Shown here piece by piece: positions 14,743 to 21,848 of a DNA stretch of 37,305 nt. Position numbers and translations under genes: made by a program. The DNA comes from an uncultured Hyphomicrobiales bacterium (lineage in GTDB: Bacteria > Pseudomonadota > Alphaproteobacteria > Rhizobiales > Beijerinckiaceae), in contig CAIZGR010000506.1 of NCBI GenBank assembly GCA_903932535.1, positions 1 through 37,305 of the forward strand. Direction: 5' to 3'. How positions within the stretch are numbered: position 1 is the first letter of the stretch; the number at the start of each line of letters is the position of its first letter. Under the pieces are notes generated by a model, which did no database searches, was not told the origin of the DNA, and was given only the letters and a program-made list of their open reading frames with translations.

Positions 14743-15097
14743 CTTCGTCCTCCGAAGGGGTTCGTGCAGGCGCTGGCACCTCGCGCAGGAGTTCTCCGAT
14801 CAGTGCGGCCCGCGCGATGTCCGCGGAGTCCAGGATCAGCGAGTGCGGGTGCTTCTTCGCTTCCTGCGCGCGCTTGGCGTCCGCGACCCAGCGCTCGACG
14901 ATCGCGGCGACCGCGGATAGGCAGTGATGCGAGCGCGCCCTGCCCGCGTCCCAGTCGACACGGTGCCCGGCCTTGATGAGGGCCTCCTGCGACTGGCGGA
15001 TCCAGTCCGCCTCGTCACGGAGGGCTTCGAGGCAAAGCGCCAGCACGGCGGAGCCGCGCATGGTCTTAAGGGCTTCTGCGGAGGGGAGCGCGGTCAT
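14729..15097 (-). CDS. hypothetical helical protein, 122 aa
   Basis: Mostly alpha-helical and charged, with SAVLALCLEALRDEADWIRQ near the N-terminus and an acidic C-terminus ending EDEDAAA. It has no motifs I recognise. The start overlaps the stop of the RuvC-like gene (ATGA). Confidence 0.6.
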   Translation of the reverse strand: MTALPSAEALKTMRGSAVLALCLEALRDEADWIRQSQEALIKAGHRVDWDAGRARSHHCLSAVAAIVERWVADAKRAQEAKKHPHSLILDSADIARAALIGELLREVPAPARTPSEDEDAAA

Positions 15098-15825
15098 CGG
15101 CGCCGCCCCCTACTGGTCCAGCCGCGCTGCGGCTTGATCTTGAGTGGGGACTGCCCGAAGACATCGGCCGCCTTCGGCCCTTCCGCCGGCGCGGTTTGGC
15201 GATTCCGCGCCTTTCGTTTCCGCTCACGCTCTGCCAGGACCACCGATGCCTGCGTCGCGGCCTTGAGGTTCATCATAGGCGTGATGATCGCAGCGTCATC
15301 TGGCTTCACCACCGTGCATGCGTGGTGCCAAATCCCCATCGCGTCGGCTTCGTCGTCGTTGGCCGCCGGCCAGCCCAAAAGGCGGCATGTCTCCAAAGCG
15401 CGCGCCTTGGCCTCTTCACGCTTCAGGTTGCCGTTGCCCTTGCCGAAGAACGAGACGCGCGCGGTCCTGGCGTTGACCGGGCGGGCGGGGATCGACTTCA
15501 TCCCCGCGATGAACTCGACGATGCCGACCATCTTTGCGAGGATGACCGTCGTGTGGGGGTCGCGCTGCGACCGCGTCGTCCGCCCCTCCCAGTCGACGAT
15601 CGGCTGGAAGGCTCCGGCGTCGAGAGCCGCCTCAAAGAAGATCCAATCCGGGCGATCGGCTTTGATCTTGTCGAGAAGCCAGTGCCCCAGGTTCATCATG
15701 GCTCCGACGTCGTCGCTGCCTTGCCCAACGATGCTGTAGGCGCGGGGGACAGACCCAACAGCGCCCTCAGCGACCCCGGTGCGGGTCTTCGAGACGTCGA
15801 GAGCCAAGATGTGGGGCGCGGTCAT
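15094..15825 (-). CDS. RuvC-like Holliday junction resolvase
   Basis: A 243-residue RNase H-fold nuclease. The acidic residues expected for RuvC-type catalysis are visible: Asp10 in HILALDVSKTRTGVA, Glu65 in DWIFFEAALD, and Asp158/Asp161 in NDDEADAMGIW. A basic tail follows (AERERKRKARNRQ). It would cut branched DNA formed during replication and recombination, complementing the recombination genes on the other arm. It is placed between two small genes of the leftward operon. Confidence 0.85.
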   Translation of the reverse strand: MTAPHILALDVSKTRTGVAEGAVGSVPRAYSIVGQGSDDVGAMMNLGHWLLDKIKADRPDWIFFEAALDAGAFQPIVDWEGRTTRSQRDPHTTVILAKMVGIVEFIAGMKSIPARPVNARTARVSFFGKGNGNLKREEAKARALETCRLLGWPAANDDEADAMGIWHHACTVVKPDDAAIITPMMNLKAATQASVVLAERERKRKARNRQTAPAEGPKAADVFGQSPLKIKPQRGWTSRGRRR

Positions 15826-15832
15826 GGTGCCC

Positions 15833-16108
15833 TCAGCGCGCCGGATGGGTCGACGGCGCCGGCTTACGCTCGGGGCCGTGAACGGACACGAAATCCGGAC
15901 GAGGCATCACCGGCACCTCGTCGAGAATGGTGAGGCGCGCGACGTCAAACCAACGTGCGTCCTCGTTCTTGCCGTCCAGGGTCACGGGCGGTGTGACGAC
16001 GGACTGAATGCAGCCATAAAGGTCGAACGAAACCGACGTGACGACGCCTGAGAACCCGGTCACGCAGTCGGTGACCTTGAGCCCGAGAAGATTTATGTGC
16101 GTGAGCAT
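15833..16108 (-). CDS. conserved small phage protein, 91 aa
   Basis: Short beta-rich protein with a pattern (KVTDCVTGFSGVVTSVSFDL, then RWFDVARLTILD) found in a widespread small phage family encoded near RuvC-like genes. The core looks like an SH3-type barrel. Function unknown. Confidence 0.65.
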   Translation of the reverse strand: MLTHINLLGLKVTDCVTGFSGVVTSVSFDLYGCIQSVVTPPVTLDGKNEDARWFDVARLTILDEVPVMPRPDFVSVHGPERKPAPSTHPAR

Positions 16109-16117
16109 TTCCGTCCC

Positions 16118-16624
16118 TCAGTTCAGTTTGCTGATGCCGTTGGTCAGCGCCGCGGCGTTCGACGCAGCAGCCTTCGCGTCGGCGTCGTCTTCCGTGAGGC
16201 TGTCGGCCGCTGCAGACCGTGCGGCGGCGCGCTTCTGCCCCATGGTCTTCGGCGAGTCGTTATTCGCCGCCTCGGCCGCCACAGCAGCCTGCCCGAGCGG
16301 GGTGCCGACGTAGTCGCCGAGGACCGCGTCGAGCGTCATGTCGTAAAGGTCCGCGTCGTCCTCATCGAGGTTGGCCGGGATCTTCTCGATCGCGGCCTCG
16401 AGGGCGATCCGCTTCAGGCCGGCGTTGAAGACCTTCAGCGGGATGCCGCTTTCCTTGGCGCGGCCCTTGATGTCCTTGAGGTCCTCGCGGAGGACCTTGC
16501 AGTCCGCCATGTAGGTGCCCTTCAGGCTCTCGAGTTCGCCGAGTTTGTCTCTGGCGAGTCGGAAGTATCCCTGGATCACCTTGGGGTTGATGGCGTTACT
16601 CGCGCCTTCGTTGGGTTCGCTCAT
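16118..16624 (-). CDS. GapR-like (DUF2312-type) protein, 168 aa
   Basis: The first 90 residues are two long helices: a coiled coil (RLARDKLGELESLKGTYMAD), then LREDLKDIKGRAKESGIPLK and an Arg/Lys helix. This matches the shape of GapR, the alphaproteobacterial protein that clamps overtwisted DNA, whose signature is D-I-K-D-x-x-x-x-A-K-x-x-G. The C-terminal 70 residues are an Ala/Asp-rich extension absent from GapR. It may bind phage or host DNA ahead of forks; the assignment rests on motif resemblance. Confidence 0.5.
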   Translation of the reverse strand: MSEPNEGASNAINPKVIQGYFRLARDKLGELESLKGTYMADCKVLREDLKDIKGRAKESGIPLKVFNAGLKRIALEAAIEKIPANLDEDDADLYDMTLDAVLGDYVGTPLGQAAVAAEAANNDSPKTMGQKRAAARSAAADSLTEDDADAKAAASNAAALTNGISKLN

Positions 16625-16878
16625 GCTCGTGTGCCTTTCGGGCTGGCCGTCGCCGATGCGGCGATCGCTTGGTCACAGATGCCGTCGAGGATCGGCTGGA
16701 GGGTGTCGAAGGTCTCGCGGCCGCCCAGCAGGGCGACGCCGGCCTCAGCCGCTCCGAGAACGATGGCGCGCATCACCTCGCGGGGGCAGACCCCGCACGG
16801 GACCAGGCTCGCGCTCCGGACGAGGTTGAACGCCGTCTCCCGGGCGGCATGCACGATGCGCTCGTGCTGGGGCGTCAT
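16621..16878 (-). CDS. small hypothetical protein, 85 aa
   Basis: A mostly helical small protein with one C-G-V-C pair (residues 28-31) and an Ala-rich C-terminus. The stop overlaps the GapR-like start and the start overlaps the GcrA stop, so it is co-translated with both. No function recognised. Confidence 0.6.
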   Translation of the reverse strand: MTPQHERIVHAARETAFNLVRSASLVPCGVCPREVMRAIVLGAAEAGVALLGGRETFDTLQPILDGICDQAIAASATASPKGTRA

Positions 16879-17330
16879 CGCCGGACTCCAGGCTGGCGCC
16901 CCTCGGCGCGCCTATCGGCGCCGTACGCAGCGGGGGTCTGACGCGCCAAGGCCGCGCGGCCAGCGCAGTACGGGCCCGCGTCGCTGCCCTTGCGGGCGCC
17001 GCAGAAGTGGAAGTCCGCGCTTCGCGGATCTCCGAGCGGCCAGCGGCAGGAAAACTCGGTGAGGCCGTCCATCGTGACAGGCGCGGCGGCGGCGGGCATC
17101 GTCTCCACGACAACAGCCGGGACGAGCCCCTTGGACACGGCGGGGACTGGGCGTTGCGCCACAGGTGCTGCGACAGTGGACCCCGAGCGCAACCTTAGCC
17201 GCTCGATCTTTCCGATCACGGAGTTTCGCGTGATCCCTCCACCAAGATCGGCGGCTATCTGTGTCGCCGTTTTCCCTTCCCTGTAGAGGTCGCGCAGGCG
17301 ACCAACCCGATCCTCCGTCCAAACGCTCAT
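16875..17330 (-). CDS. gcrA: GcrA-family cell-cycle regulator
   Basis: GcrA is an alphaproteobacterial transcription factor that binds sigma70-RNA polymerase and CcrM-methylated promoters. The N-terminal DNA-binding part is textbook (MSVWTEDRVGRLRDLYREGK, then ATQIAADLGG and RNSVIGKIERL). The C-terminal block CRWPLGDPRSADFHFCGA with a following PYC matches the conserved polymerase-binding end. At 151 residues it is near the usual length; the linker is Ala/Pro-rich. It is the second gene after the leftward promoter, so it is made early and could redirect host cell-cycle transcription. It supports an alphaproteobacterial host. Confidence 0.88.
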   Translation of the reverse strand: MSVWTEDRVGRLRDLYREGKTATQIAADLGGGITRNSVIGKIERLRLRSGSTVAAPVAQRPVPAVSKGLVPAVVVETMPAAAAPVTMDGLTEFSCRWPLGDPRSADFHFCGARKGSDAGPYCAGRAALARQTPAAYGADRRAEGRQPGVRR

Positions 17331-17374
17331 CGTGGTCCTCCGAGGGCAGGGCATGCTGGCTACGCGCAGTGTTA

Positions 17375-17716
17375 CTATTGACTACAACCCCGATTGCGCG
17401 GATAATGATTCCCATCCCAAATCACCCGCTGAGGGCTGCCTTGGGATCCATCCGCCGACGCGCCGATAACCGGCACGTCGACACGAGTGTCAGGCTCCGG
17501 AGGGAGCAGGGACTCCGCCGTTATCGCGGCGACTCCCTGTTCCTGTGCCGCGCGCAGGATCGCCCGGTGGCGGTCTTGCGGAATGCGACCGCCAGTCCCT
17601 CCGGGGACGGTTTTGGGGCGTCGCCAGAGGCATACTTTTGTTCGATGGATTCCGCAGATGGCGGCGACCTTGGAGGCGCCTCCGAGCAACTCGATTACCG
17701 TGGAGGCAGGTTCCAT
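17375..17716 (-). CDS. Cro/YdaS-like repressor
   Basis: The N-terminus (STVIELLGGASKVAAICGIH, then RTKVCLWRR and IPQDRHRAILRAAQEQG) is the HTH pattern of Cro/YdaS-type phage regulators. The C-terminal half is polar and unassigned. It is the first gene of the leftward operon. Its ATG lies only about four bases from the predicted transcription start and has no ribosome site, so the mRNA is probably leaderless. Paired with the divergent XRE gene it would form the lysis-lysogeny switch. Confidence 0.75.
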   Translation of the reverse strand: MEPASTVIELLGGASKVAAICGIHRTKVCLWRRPKTVPGGTGGRIPQDRHRAILRAAQEQGVAAITAESLLPPEPDTRVDVPVIGASADGSQGSPQRVIWDGNHYPRNRGCSQ

Positions 17717-17725
17717 GAGGTCTAC

Positions 17726-17755
17726 GTGTAGCCTACACAGCTACGAGGGTGTCAA
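17726..17755 (-). promoter_or_regulatory. leftward early promoter with palindromic operator
   Basis: On the minus strand a perfect TTGACA -35 (17750-17755) is followed by a 17-base spacer and GCTACA as -10 (17727-17732). A perfect palindrome GTGTAG-C-CTACAC (17726-17738) covers the -10 and start region, exactly where a repressor would block polymerase. The likely binder is the XRE protein or the Cro-like protein. Confidence 0.7.
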
Positions 17756-17834
17756 GCCCCCTGTCTACGATTTTGCGAAGATTTCAGCACCAAACAGCAA
17801 CAGACAGCATGCGGTTGATGGTGTACCGTCTGGC

Positions 17835-18251
17835 ATGTTTGAAATCTGGATTAGGGAAGCCCTTAAGAAATCAGGGCTTACGCAGGCGGAACTCGCGCGA
17901 CAGGTGAGCGACCGTATCGGGAGCAAGCTCGATCGCGCTCAGGTCAACAAACTCGCGAAGGGCACGAGGACGCTGCTCGCCGACGAGATGCTGGCGATCG
18001 CGGAGATCGCAGGACACCCTTTGCCCGCCGAGCAGCAGGCAGCGCCCCTCCAGGTCGACCTTCGGGCGCTTTCGGAAATGATGGCCACCGCGCTGGAGAT
18101 CCGGCCGGCAGTCATGACCCGATCAATGGCTGCAAATCTGGTCGACGCGCTCATCGATGCGGCCAGAACTGGAGACGACGCGCGTTCGGACCCCCGGGCG
18201 CTCGCCGCGACGCTCACCCGAGTGCTGACCCGGGAGCCGCAGGGCCGCTAG
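17835..18251 (+). CDS. XRE-family repressor (CI-like, no peptidase domain)
   Basis: A 138-residue protein. The HTH covers about residues 12-48 (SGLTQAELARQV, RAQVNKLAKG, TRTLLADEMLAIAEIAG). The rest is a helical oligomerisation-type tail; the S24/LexA cleavage domain of lambda CI is absent, so induction would not follow the RecA route. Transcribed divergently from the Cro-like gene across the operator region. No ribosome site is evident at the ATG at 17835. Its end overlaps the convergent gene by four bases. Confidence 0.8.
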   Translation: MFEIWIREALKKSGLTQAELARQVSDRIGSKLDRAQVNKLAKGTRTLLADEMLAIAEIAGHPLPAEQQAAPLQVDLRALSEMMATALEIRPAVMTRSMAANLVDALIDAARTGDDARSDPRALAATLTRVLTREPQGR

Positions 18252-18592
18252 GTGGTGGTCACGGCATACCCGGGAACCGATTCGTCGGCGTCATCCACGC
18301 CGTCGTCGGCGTCGGCCGGGTAGTCGCCGAAGAACCGAGGCAGGAACTGCTCCTTGCCGGGGCCGCCCACCCAGATTTTCATGGGGTCTTGGTACCAGTG
18401 CGCCGCTCTTTTCGGCGCGACTATCGCGTTTCCCGGGCAGGGGCTGAACCCTCCGGGCGCGACCCCTTTCAAAAGGGCCTCGCACGATGACAGATCATCA
18501 ATTTTTTGAGCCAGCGCCGGCCCATAGAGCAGGCAGATGCCCGTCTCGATCTTGCGGAGTCTAGCCTTTATCGCCCCTACGACGTTGATCAT
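18248..18592 (-). CDS. hypothetical protein, 114 aa, in the control region
   Basis: A lone minus-strand gene convergent with the repressor. The N-terminus is a basic helix (AIKARLRKIETGICLLYG). The middle holds CPGNAIVAPKRAAHWYQ, and the C-terminus is strongly acidic (DADDGVDDADE). It has its own candidate promoter at 18669-18696 with a palindrome over the -35. Genes at this place in temperate phages are often anti-repressors or superinfection factors, but nothing in the sequence proves that. Confidence 0.55.
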   Translation of the reverse strand: MINVVGAIKARLRKIETGICLLYGPALAQKIDDLSSCEALLKGVAPGGFSPCPGNAIVAPKRAAHWYQDPMKIWVGGPGKEQFLPRFFGDYPADADDGVDDADESVPGYAVTTT

Positions 18593-18668
18593 CGCCCCGA
18601 CGCTTCTCGCCGGAAAGCACCCCGGCCGCACTGCCGGGCGCTGGTAAACAGCGGATAACGGCTGATGG

Positions 18669-18696
18669 AACGTAACGGTTTGTTGACGGACGTCAA
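18669..18696 (-). promoter_or_regulatory. minus-strand promoter with 14-base palindrome
   Basis: TTGACG (-35, plus positions 18691-18696), a 16-base spacer and TACGTT (-10, 18669-18674). The perfect palindrome TTGACG-GA-CGTCAA (18683-18696) overlaps the -35 and is a candidate operator. It would drive the lone gene ending at 18248 with a leader of about 70 bases. Confidence 0.5.
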
Positions 18697-19056
18697 GCCA
18701 CCATCGCGCCCTATGGCGCCGCGCCGTTGCCGCACCATCCCGAGGCTAGAAACACCCGAAATCCACCCCCGCGTGTAGCGCGCGCGGGAACCCGCTAGAG
18801 ATCGCGCGGGCGCACGCACGCGCAGTTTTGGTGTTCTATCTATCCGCACGCGAGGGCAGGCTGTCGCTCGCAGAGAATCGCACCCATCCCAAATTCGGTC
18901 TCTCCCTCGCCGGTGCCGGGTGCGCTGTCCTGGCACCGACCCCAACGCAGCATCCCGTAGATCGACGATCGCAGACGTCCCGTGGCGCGCATCGGACGCC
19001 GCGCCACCGGCGTAGACGTCACAGCAAAGAAAAGTTCGCTGAGGGCAACAAAGCGC

Positions 19057-19084
19057 TTGCATCCGTCGTCGTATATGGTACATT
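19057..19084 (+). promoter_or_regulatory. rightward early promoter
   Basis: TTGCAT (19057-19062), a 16-base spacer and TACATT (19079-19084); TATATG at 19072 is an alternative -10. The predicted start lies about 25 bases before the GTG of the first rightward gene, which has AAGGAG at 19105-19110 with six-base spacing. Confidence 0.55.
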
Positions 19085-19116
19085 GGACATGCGACCTTCC
19101 TGCCAAGGAGCATCCA

Positions 19117-19404
19117 GTGGGCAACCAAATTTCAATCCAATTCGAGGAGGTTAGTGTCGGCGCGCTGCTCGTCGACCTGACCGCCGAGGTCAGCTACGAC
19201 GGCGTCCGGAGTTGGTCCGTTGACCGCGTCGTCGACACCAGAGCAACCGACGATGATGGCGAAGCGGTTCTTCTGGGCGGAATTCAGCCCTACGCCATCG
19301 AGCAGGCGCTCCGCGCCGACAAGCGCCGGGCCCGCCGGGTCGAGGACGCGATCGCCGCCGATATGGCTGACGCTGCCATCTGGTTCTCTGGGAGGGCCGC
19401 ATGA
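19117..19404 (+). CDS. first gene of the rightward operon, hypothetical 95 aa
   Basis: GTG start with the ribosome site AAGGAG six bases upstream. The N-terminus is beta-like (QISIQFEEVSVGALLVDL) and the C-terminal half is a charged helix (QALRADKRRARRVEDAIAAD). No family recognised. The next gene starts at the ATG overlapping its stop. Confidence 0.7.
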   Translation: MGNQISIQFEEVSVGALLVDLTAEVSYDGVRSWSVDRVVDTRATDDDGEAVLLGGIQPYAIEQALRADKRRARRVEDAIAADMADAAIWFSGRAA

Positions 19405-19712
19405 TGGCCATGTCCCGCAGGGAGCGCCTTGAGCGCGTCATCGGATCGTTCGACGACAAGACGGTCGACGCAGCTGTCCGCCGCCTGGTCGCCAAGAAGC
19501 CGCGGTTCTCGGCACTCACCGACGAGGCGATGGAAGACCTCGCAGAAGCAATCGTGAACGATTGCCGGCACGGCTACGCGGCCTCTCAGGGCGGCGCTGG
19601 GGCGCTGACGCTGCCGTCCCTTGGCCGGTGGGCTCGAGTCGCTCGGATGCGCGCCGCGAGCGCCTTTGAGCGCGCTCAGGCGCAGGCTCGGGCTTGGAGG
19701 GCGCGGGCATGA
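19401..19712 (+). CDS. hypothetical helical protein, 103 aa
   Basis: Helical and basic, with MSRRERLERVIGSFDD at the start and an Ala/Arg-rich end (RMRAASAFERAQAQARAWR). Two ATGs three bases apart (19401 and 19404) are possible starts. Translationally coupled on both sides. Function unknown. Confidence 0.65.
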   Translation: MMAMSRRERLERVIGSFDDKTVDAAVRRLVAKKPRFSALTDEAMEDLAEAIVNDCRHGYAASQGGAGALTLPSLGRWARVARMRAASAFERAQAQARAWRARA

Positions 19713-20050
19713 CCGGCCAGTTCACCACGAAGGTGCACCCGTCCATCAGCCTCGGCGGGAACGAATTGAACCTGATCGCCGAGATCCGGTTCACTTACGT
19801 CCCGGCCGAGCCCGAGACCGGGCCGACCTACTCCTGCGGCGGCACGCCAGGCCACGGGGAAGGCGTCGAGGACGTCGAGGTGGTCAGACTCCTGATCGAT
19901 GGCGCTGCTGCGGACGCCAACCTGATCCTCAGCCCCCCGATGTGGCTGACCGACTGGATCGCCCAGAACGTCGACGAAGCCGAACTGCTCGAGGCAGTCC
20001 CCCACGAGGAGGACCCGGACGACGCGCGGGACCGGAGGGACGACCGATGA
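19709..20050 (+). CDS. hypothetical protein, 113 aa
   Basis: Beta-rich front (KVHPSISLGGNELNLIAEIR), a central GGTPGHGEGVEDVEVV segment and an acidic C-terminus (HEEDPDDARDRRDD). Such small acidic early proteins are common in alphaproteobacterial phages; no specific role can be assigned. The start overlaps the preceding stop. Confidence 0.65.
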   Translation: MTGQFTTKVHPSISLGGNELNLIAEIRFTYVPAEPETGPTYSCGGTPGHGEGVEDVEVVRLLIDGAAADANLILSPPMWLTDWIAQNVDEAELLEAVPHEEDPDDARDRRDDR

Positions 20051-20136
20051 CCGGCCGCTTCGCCTACGAGGCGTTCGAGATCGCGTGCCTCGCCGCGTTC
20101 GTGACCTTCATCGCAGCGATGGGGTGGGCACCGTGA
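20047..20136 (+). CDS. 29-residue single-pass membrane peptide
   Basis: ATG overlaps the previous stop and the stop overlaps the next GTG, so translation is coupled both ways. Residues 9-27 form one hydrophobic membrane segment (FEIACLAAFVTFIAAMGWA). Small early membrane peptides may act on host membrane proteins; unknown here. Confidence 0.55.
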   Translation: MTGRFAYEAFEIACLAAFVTFIAAMGWAP

Positions 20137-20378
20137 CGGCCGCTGTCCGCGACATCGCCGCCCGGGTCGACCGGCGCGTCACGCTCGCTCAGGCGGCCAG
20201 CGCCGACCGCTGGGGCCTCGTGCACCTGGCCGCGGCCGCAATCCCCCACGGGACCAACCTCAGCGACCCAGCGGCCGTCCTGCTGGCTCTGCTGAGGTGG
20301 GGGTTCCTCACCGCCGACGTCGGGGACGCCCTCGACGAGATCACCACCGAGACCCGCCTCCGAAGGAGTGCCGCATGA
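20133..20378 (+). CDS. hypothetical protein, 81 aa
   Basis: GTG start overlapping the previous stop. Helical throughout, with WGLVHLAAAAIPHGT and a leucine-rich middle (AVLLALLRWGFL). No motif recognised. Confidence 0.6.
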   Translation: MTAAVRDIAARVDRRVTLAQAASADRWGLVHLAAAAIPHGTNLSDPAAVLLALLRWGFLTADVGDALDEITTETRLRRSAA

Positions 20379-20554
20379 AGCGCCCCGTCAATCAGCCGAC
20401 CCCGGCGACCTGGATCTGGTGGCGGGCCATCATCGTCGGGATCGTCCGGTCGTTCTTCGACCGGCGCGAGATCACGGCCGCGGAGTGCCTCGCCATGGTC
20501 GACGACCGGGACGCCAAGATGCGCGCCGCGCTGAGCGGGGAGATCCGGCGGTGA
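20375..20554 (+). CDS. hypothetical protein with one hydrophobic helix, 59 aa
   Basis: Starts at an ATG overlapping the preceding stop. Residues 12-28 (TWIWWRAIIVGIVRSFF) could insert in or lie on the membrane. The C-terminal half is a charged amphipathic helix. Unknown function. Confidence 0.6.
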   Translation: MKRPVNQPTPATWIWWRAIIVGIVRSFFDRREITAAECLAMVDDRDAKMRAALSGEIRR

Positions 20555-20808
20555 AGTCCTCCCGCGTCAAAGAGGCGGCGGTCTACCTCGACCGGTTGGA
20601 GCGCCTGCGTTCGTTCCGCGAGTTCTACCTTGCGGACCCGAAGGGCATCCGCATCGCCGTCGACGGGCTCTACCTCGAGGTCTCACGGGTCGTGAACCGC
20701 GAGGTCTCCGCGCTCCTCGATACCGAGGAGCGGATGATCCTCAACACCTTGGGGCTGTTCGGCGTCGAGCTCGAGCCCGAGGCCCCGGCGAAGGAGAAGC
20801 GCGCGTGA
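20551..20808 (+). CDS. hypothetical protein, 85 aa
   Basis: GTG start overlapping the stop upstream. Charged helices (AAVYLDRLERLRSFREFYL) followed by a mixed segment that ends with an acidic, Lys-rich tail. It lies directly before the YqaJ exonuclease and overlaps its start, so it may be an accessory of the recombination module. No homology recognised. Confidence 0.6.
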   Translation: MKSSRVKEAAVYLDRLERLRSFREFYLADPKGIRIAVDGLYLEVSRVVNREVSALLDTEERMILNTLGLFGVELEPEAPAKEKRA

Positions 20809-21848
20809 GCCTCGTCTCCCTCGAAGCGATGGCGGCAGTCCTGCCGGCCGGCGTGGAGCGCTGGCGGGCCAGCGACCGCGCGGCGTGGAAGCGGATGCGC
20901 CAGCGCGACATCACAGCGTCGATCGTCGGCGCCCTAGTGGACGTGCACGACTTCGCTTCGCCGTTTTCCGTCTGGGCGGAGAAGTCCGGCAAGGTCAAGC
21001 CTGACGCCGAAGAGACGGCGGCGATGGAGCGCGGCACGCTGCTGGAGCCGGTCGCGGTCGAGTTGATCCGCCGACGTCATCCAGACTGGACCATCCTCTA
21101 TCCGGTCGACTGGTACTACCGGGAGGCGGCGAACCGTGTCGGCTGCACGCCGGACGTCTTCGTGCTGATCCCCGGTCGCCCGGGCTTCTTTATCATACAG
21201 ATCAAATCGGCGGAGCCGATGGTCTTCCGCCAGAAATGGCAGCAGGACGGGACCATCACGCCGCCGCTCTGGATCAGCATGCAGGCGGTCACGGAAGCGA
21301 CTCTCACCGGCGCCTCAGGAGCGATGGTCGGCGTCCTTCGCGTCGGGCACGGGTTGGATTTCGACCTGATCGAGGTCCCGCTCCACATGGGCCTGATGAA
21401 CCGGCTGCGCCGCGAGTCCCTCGCGATGTGGTCGCGCATCGAGCGCGACGATCCGCCGCCGGTCACAGCCTACGGCGACGACCGCGACGGGCGCACGATC
21501 CGCGCGCTCTACCCGAACGCCGACGAGGGCCTGATGAAGGACCTCACGGGGAACAACCGGGTTCGCGAGTTGCTGGCGCGTCGCCTCGAGCTGCAGGCCC
21601 GTGAATCCGACGGCGCCGCGGCCACCAAGGAGCGCCGGGCGATCGACGCCGAGTTTATCCACCTCCTGCAAGACGCCGCCTACGGCAGCGTCGGCGACGG
21701 CCGCGTTGTCGCCGCCAAGGTCCGCAGAACCGCCCACGGCAAGACGAGCCGAACTATCACCATTCAAGGAGACCGCAATGAACGTCGCCGCCAAGCCTCC
21801 GCAGATCGGGGACAACTCCCAGCACCTGATCTCCGAAGCCCTTTCTGA
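20805..21848 (+). CDS. YqaJ-like recombination exonuclease
   Basis: The 347-residue frame belongs to the YqaJ/lambda-exonuclease group of PD-(D/E)XK nucleases. These resect double-stranded DNA 5' to 3' to leave 3' tails for a RecT-type annealase. Visible core: RQRDITASIVGALV (substrate-binding front), MERGTLLEPVAVELI with Glu81, GCTPDVFV with Asp117, and IIQIKSAEP giving Q-x-K (132-134). Starts at GTG 20805. The last about 24 residues overlap the next gene and are Arg-rich, so the natural end may be nearer 21780. RecT lies three genes downstream, the usual partner. Confidence 0.85.
   Translation: MSLVSLEAMAAVLPAGVERWRASDRAAWKRMRQRDITASIVGALVDVHDFASPFSVWAEKSGKVKPDAEETAAMERGTLLEPVAVELIRRRHPDWTILYPVDWYYREAANRVGCTPDVFVLIPGRPGFFIIQIKSAEPMVFRQKWQQDGTITPPLWISMQAVTEATLTGASGAMVGVLRVGHGLDFDLIEVPLHMGLMNRLRRESLAMWSRIERDDPPPVTAYGDDRDGRTIRALYPNADEGLMKDLTGNNRVRELLARRLELQARESDGAAATKERRAIDAEFIHLLQDAAYGSVGDGRVVAAKVRRTAHGKTSRTITIQGDRNERRRQASADRGQLPAPDLRSPF

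Larger units (their letters stand above)
18593..19116. other. gene-free control region between the arms
   Basis: About 520 bases with no credible gene on either strand. It holds the promoter and palindrome at 18669-18696, Arg-like GC-rich repeats (CGCGCGGG-type) around 18770-18815, and the rightward early promoter at 19057-19084. The rest shows no recognisable signal. An origin or further operators could lie here. Confidence 0.6.
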
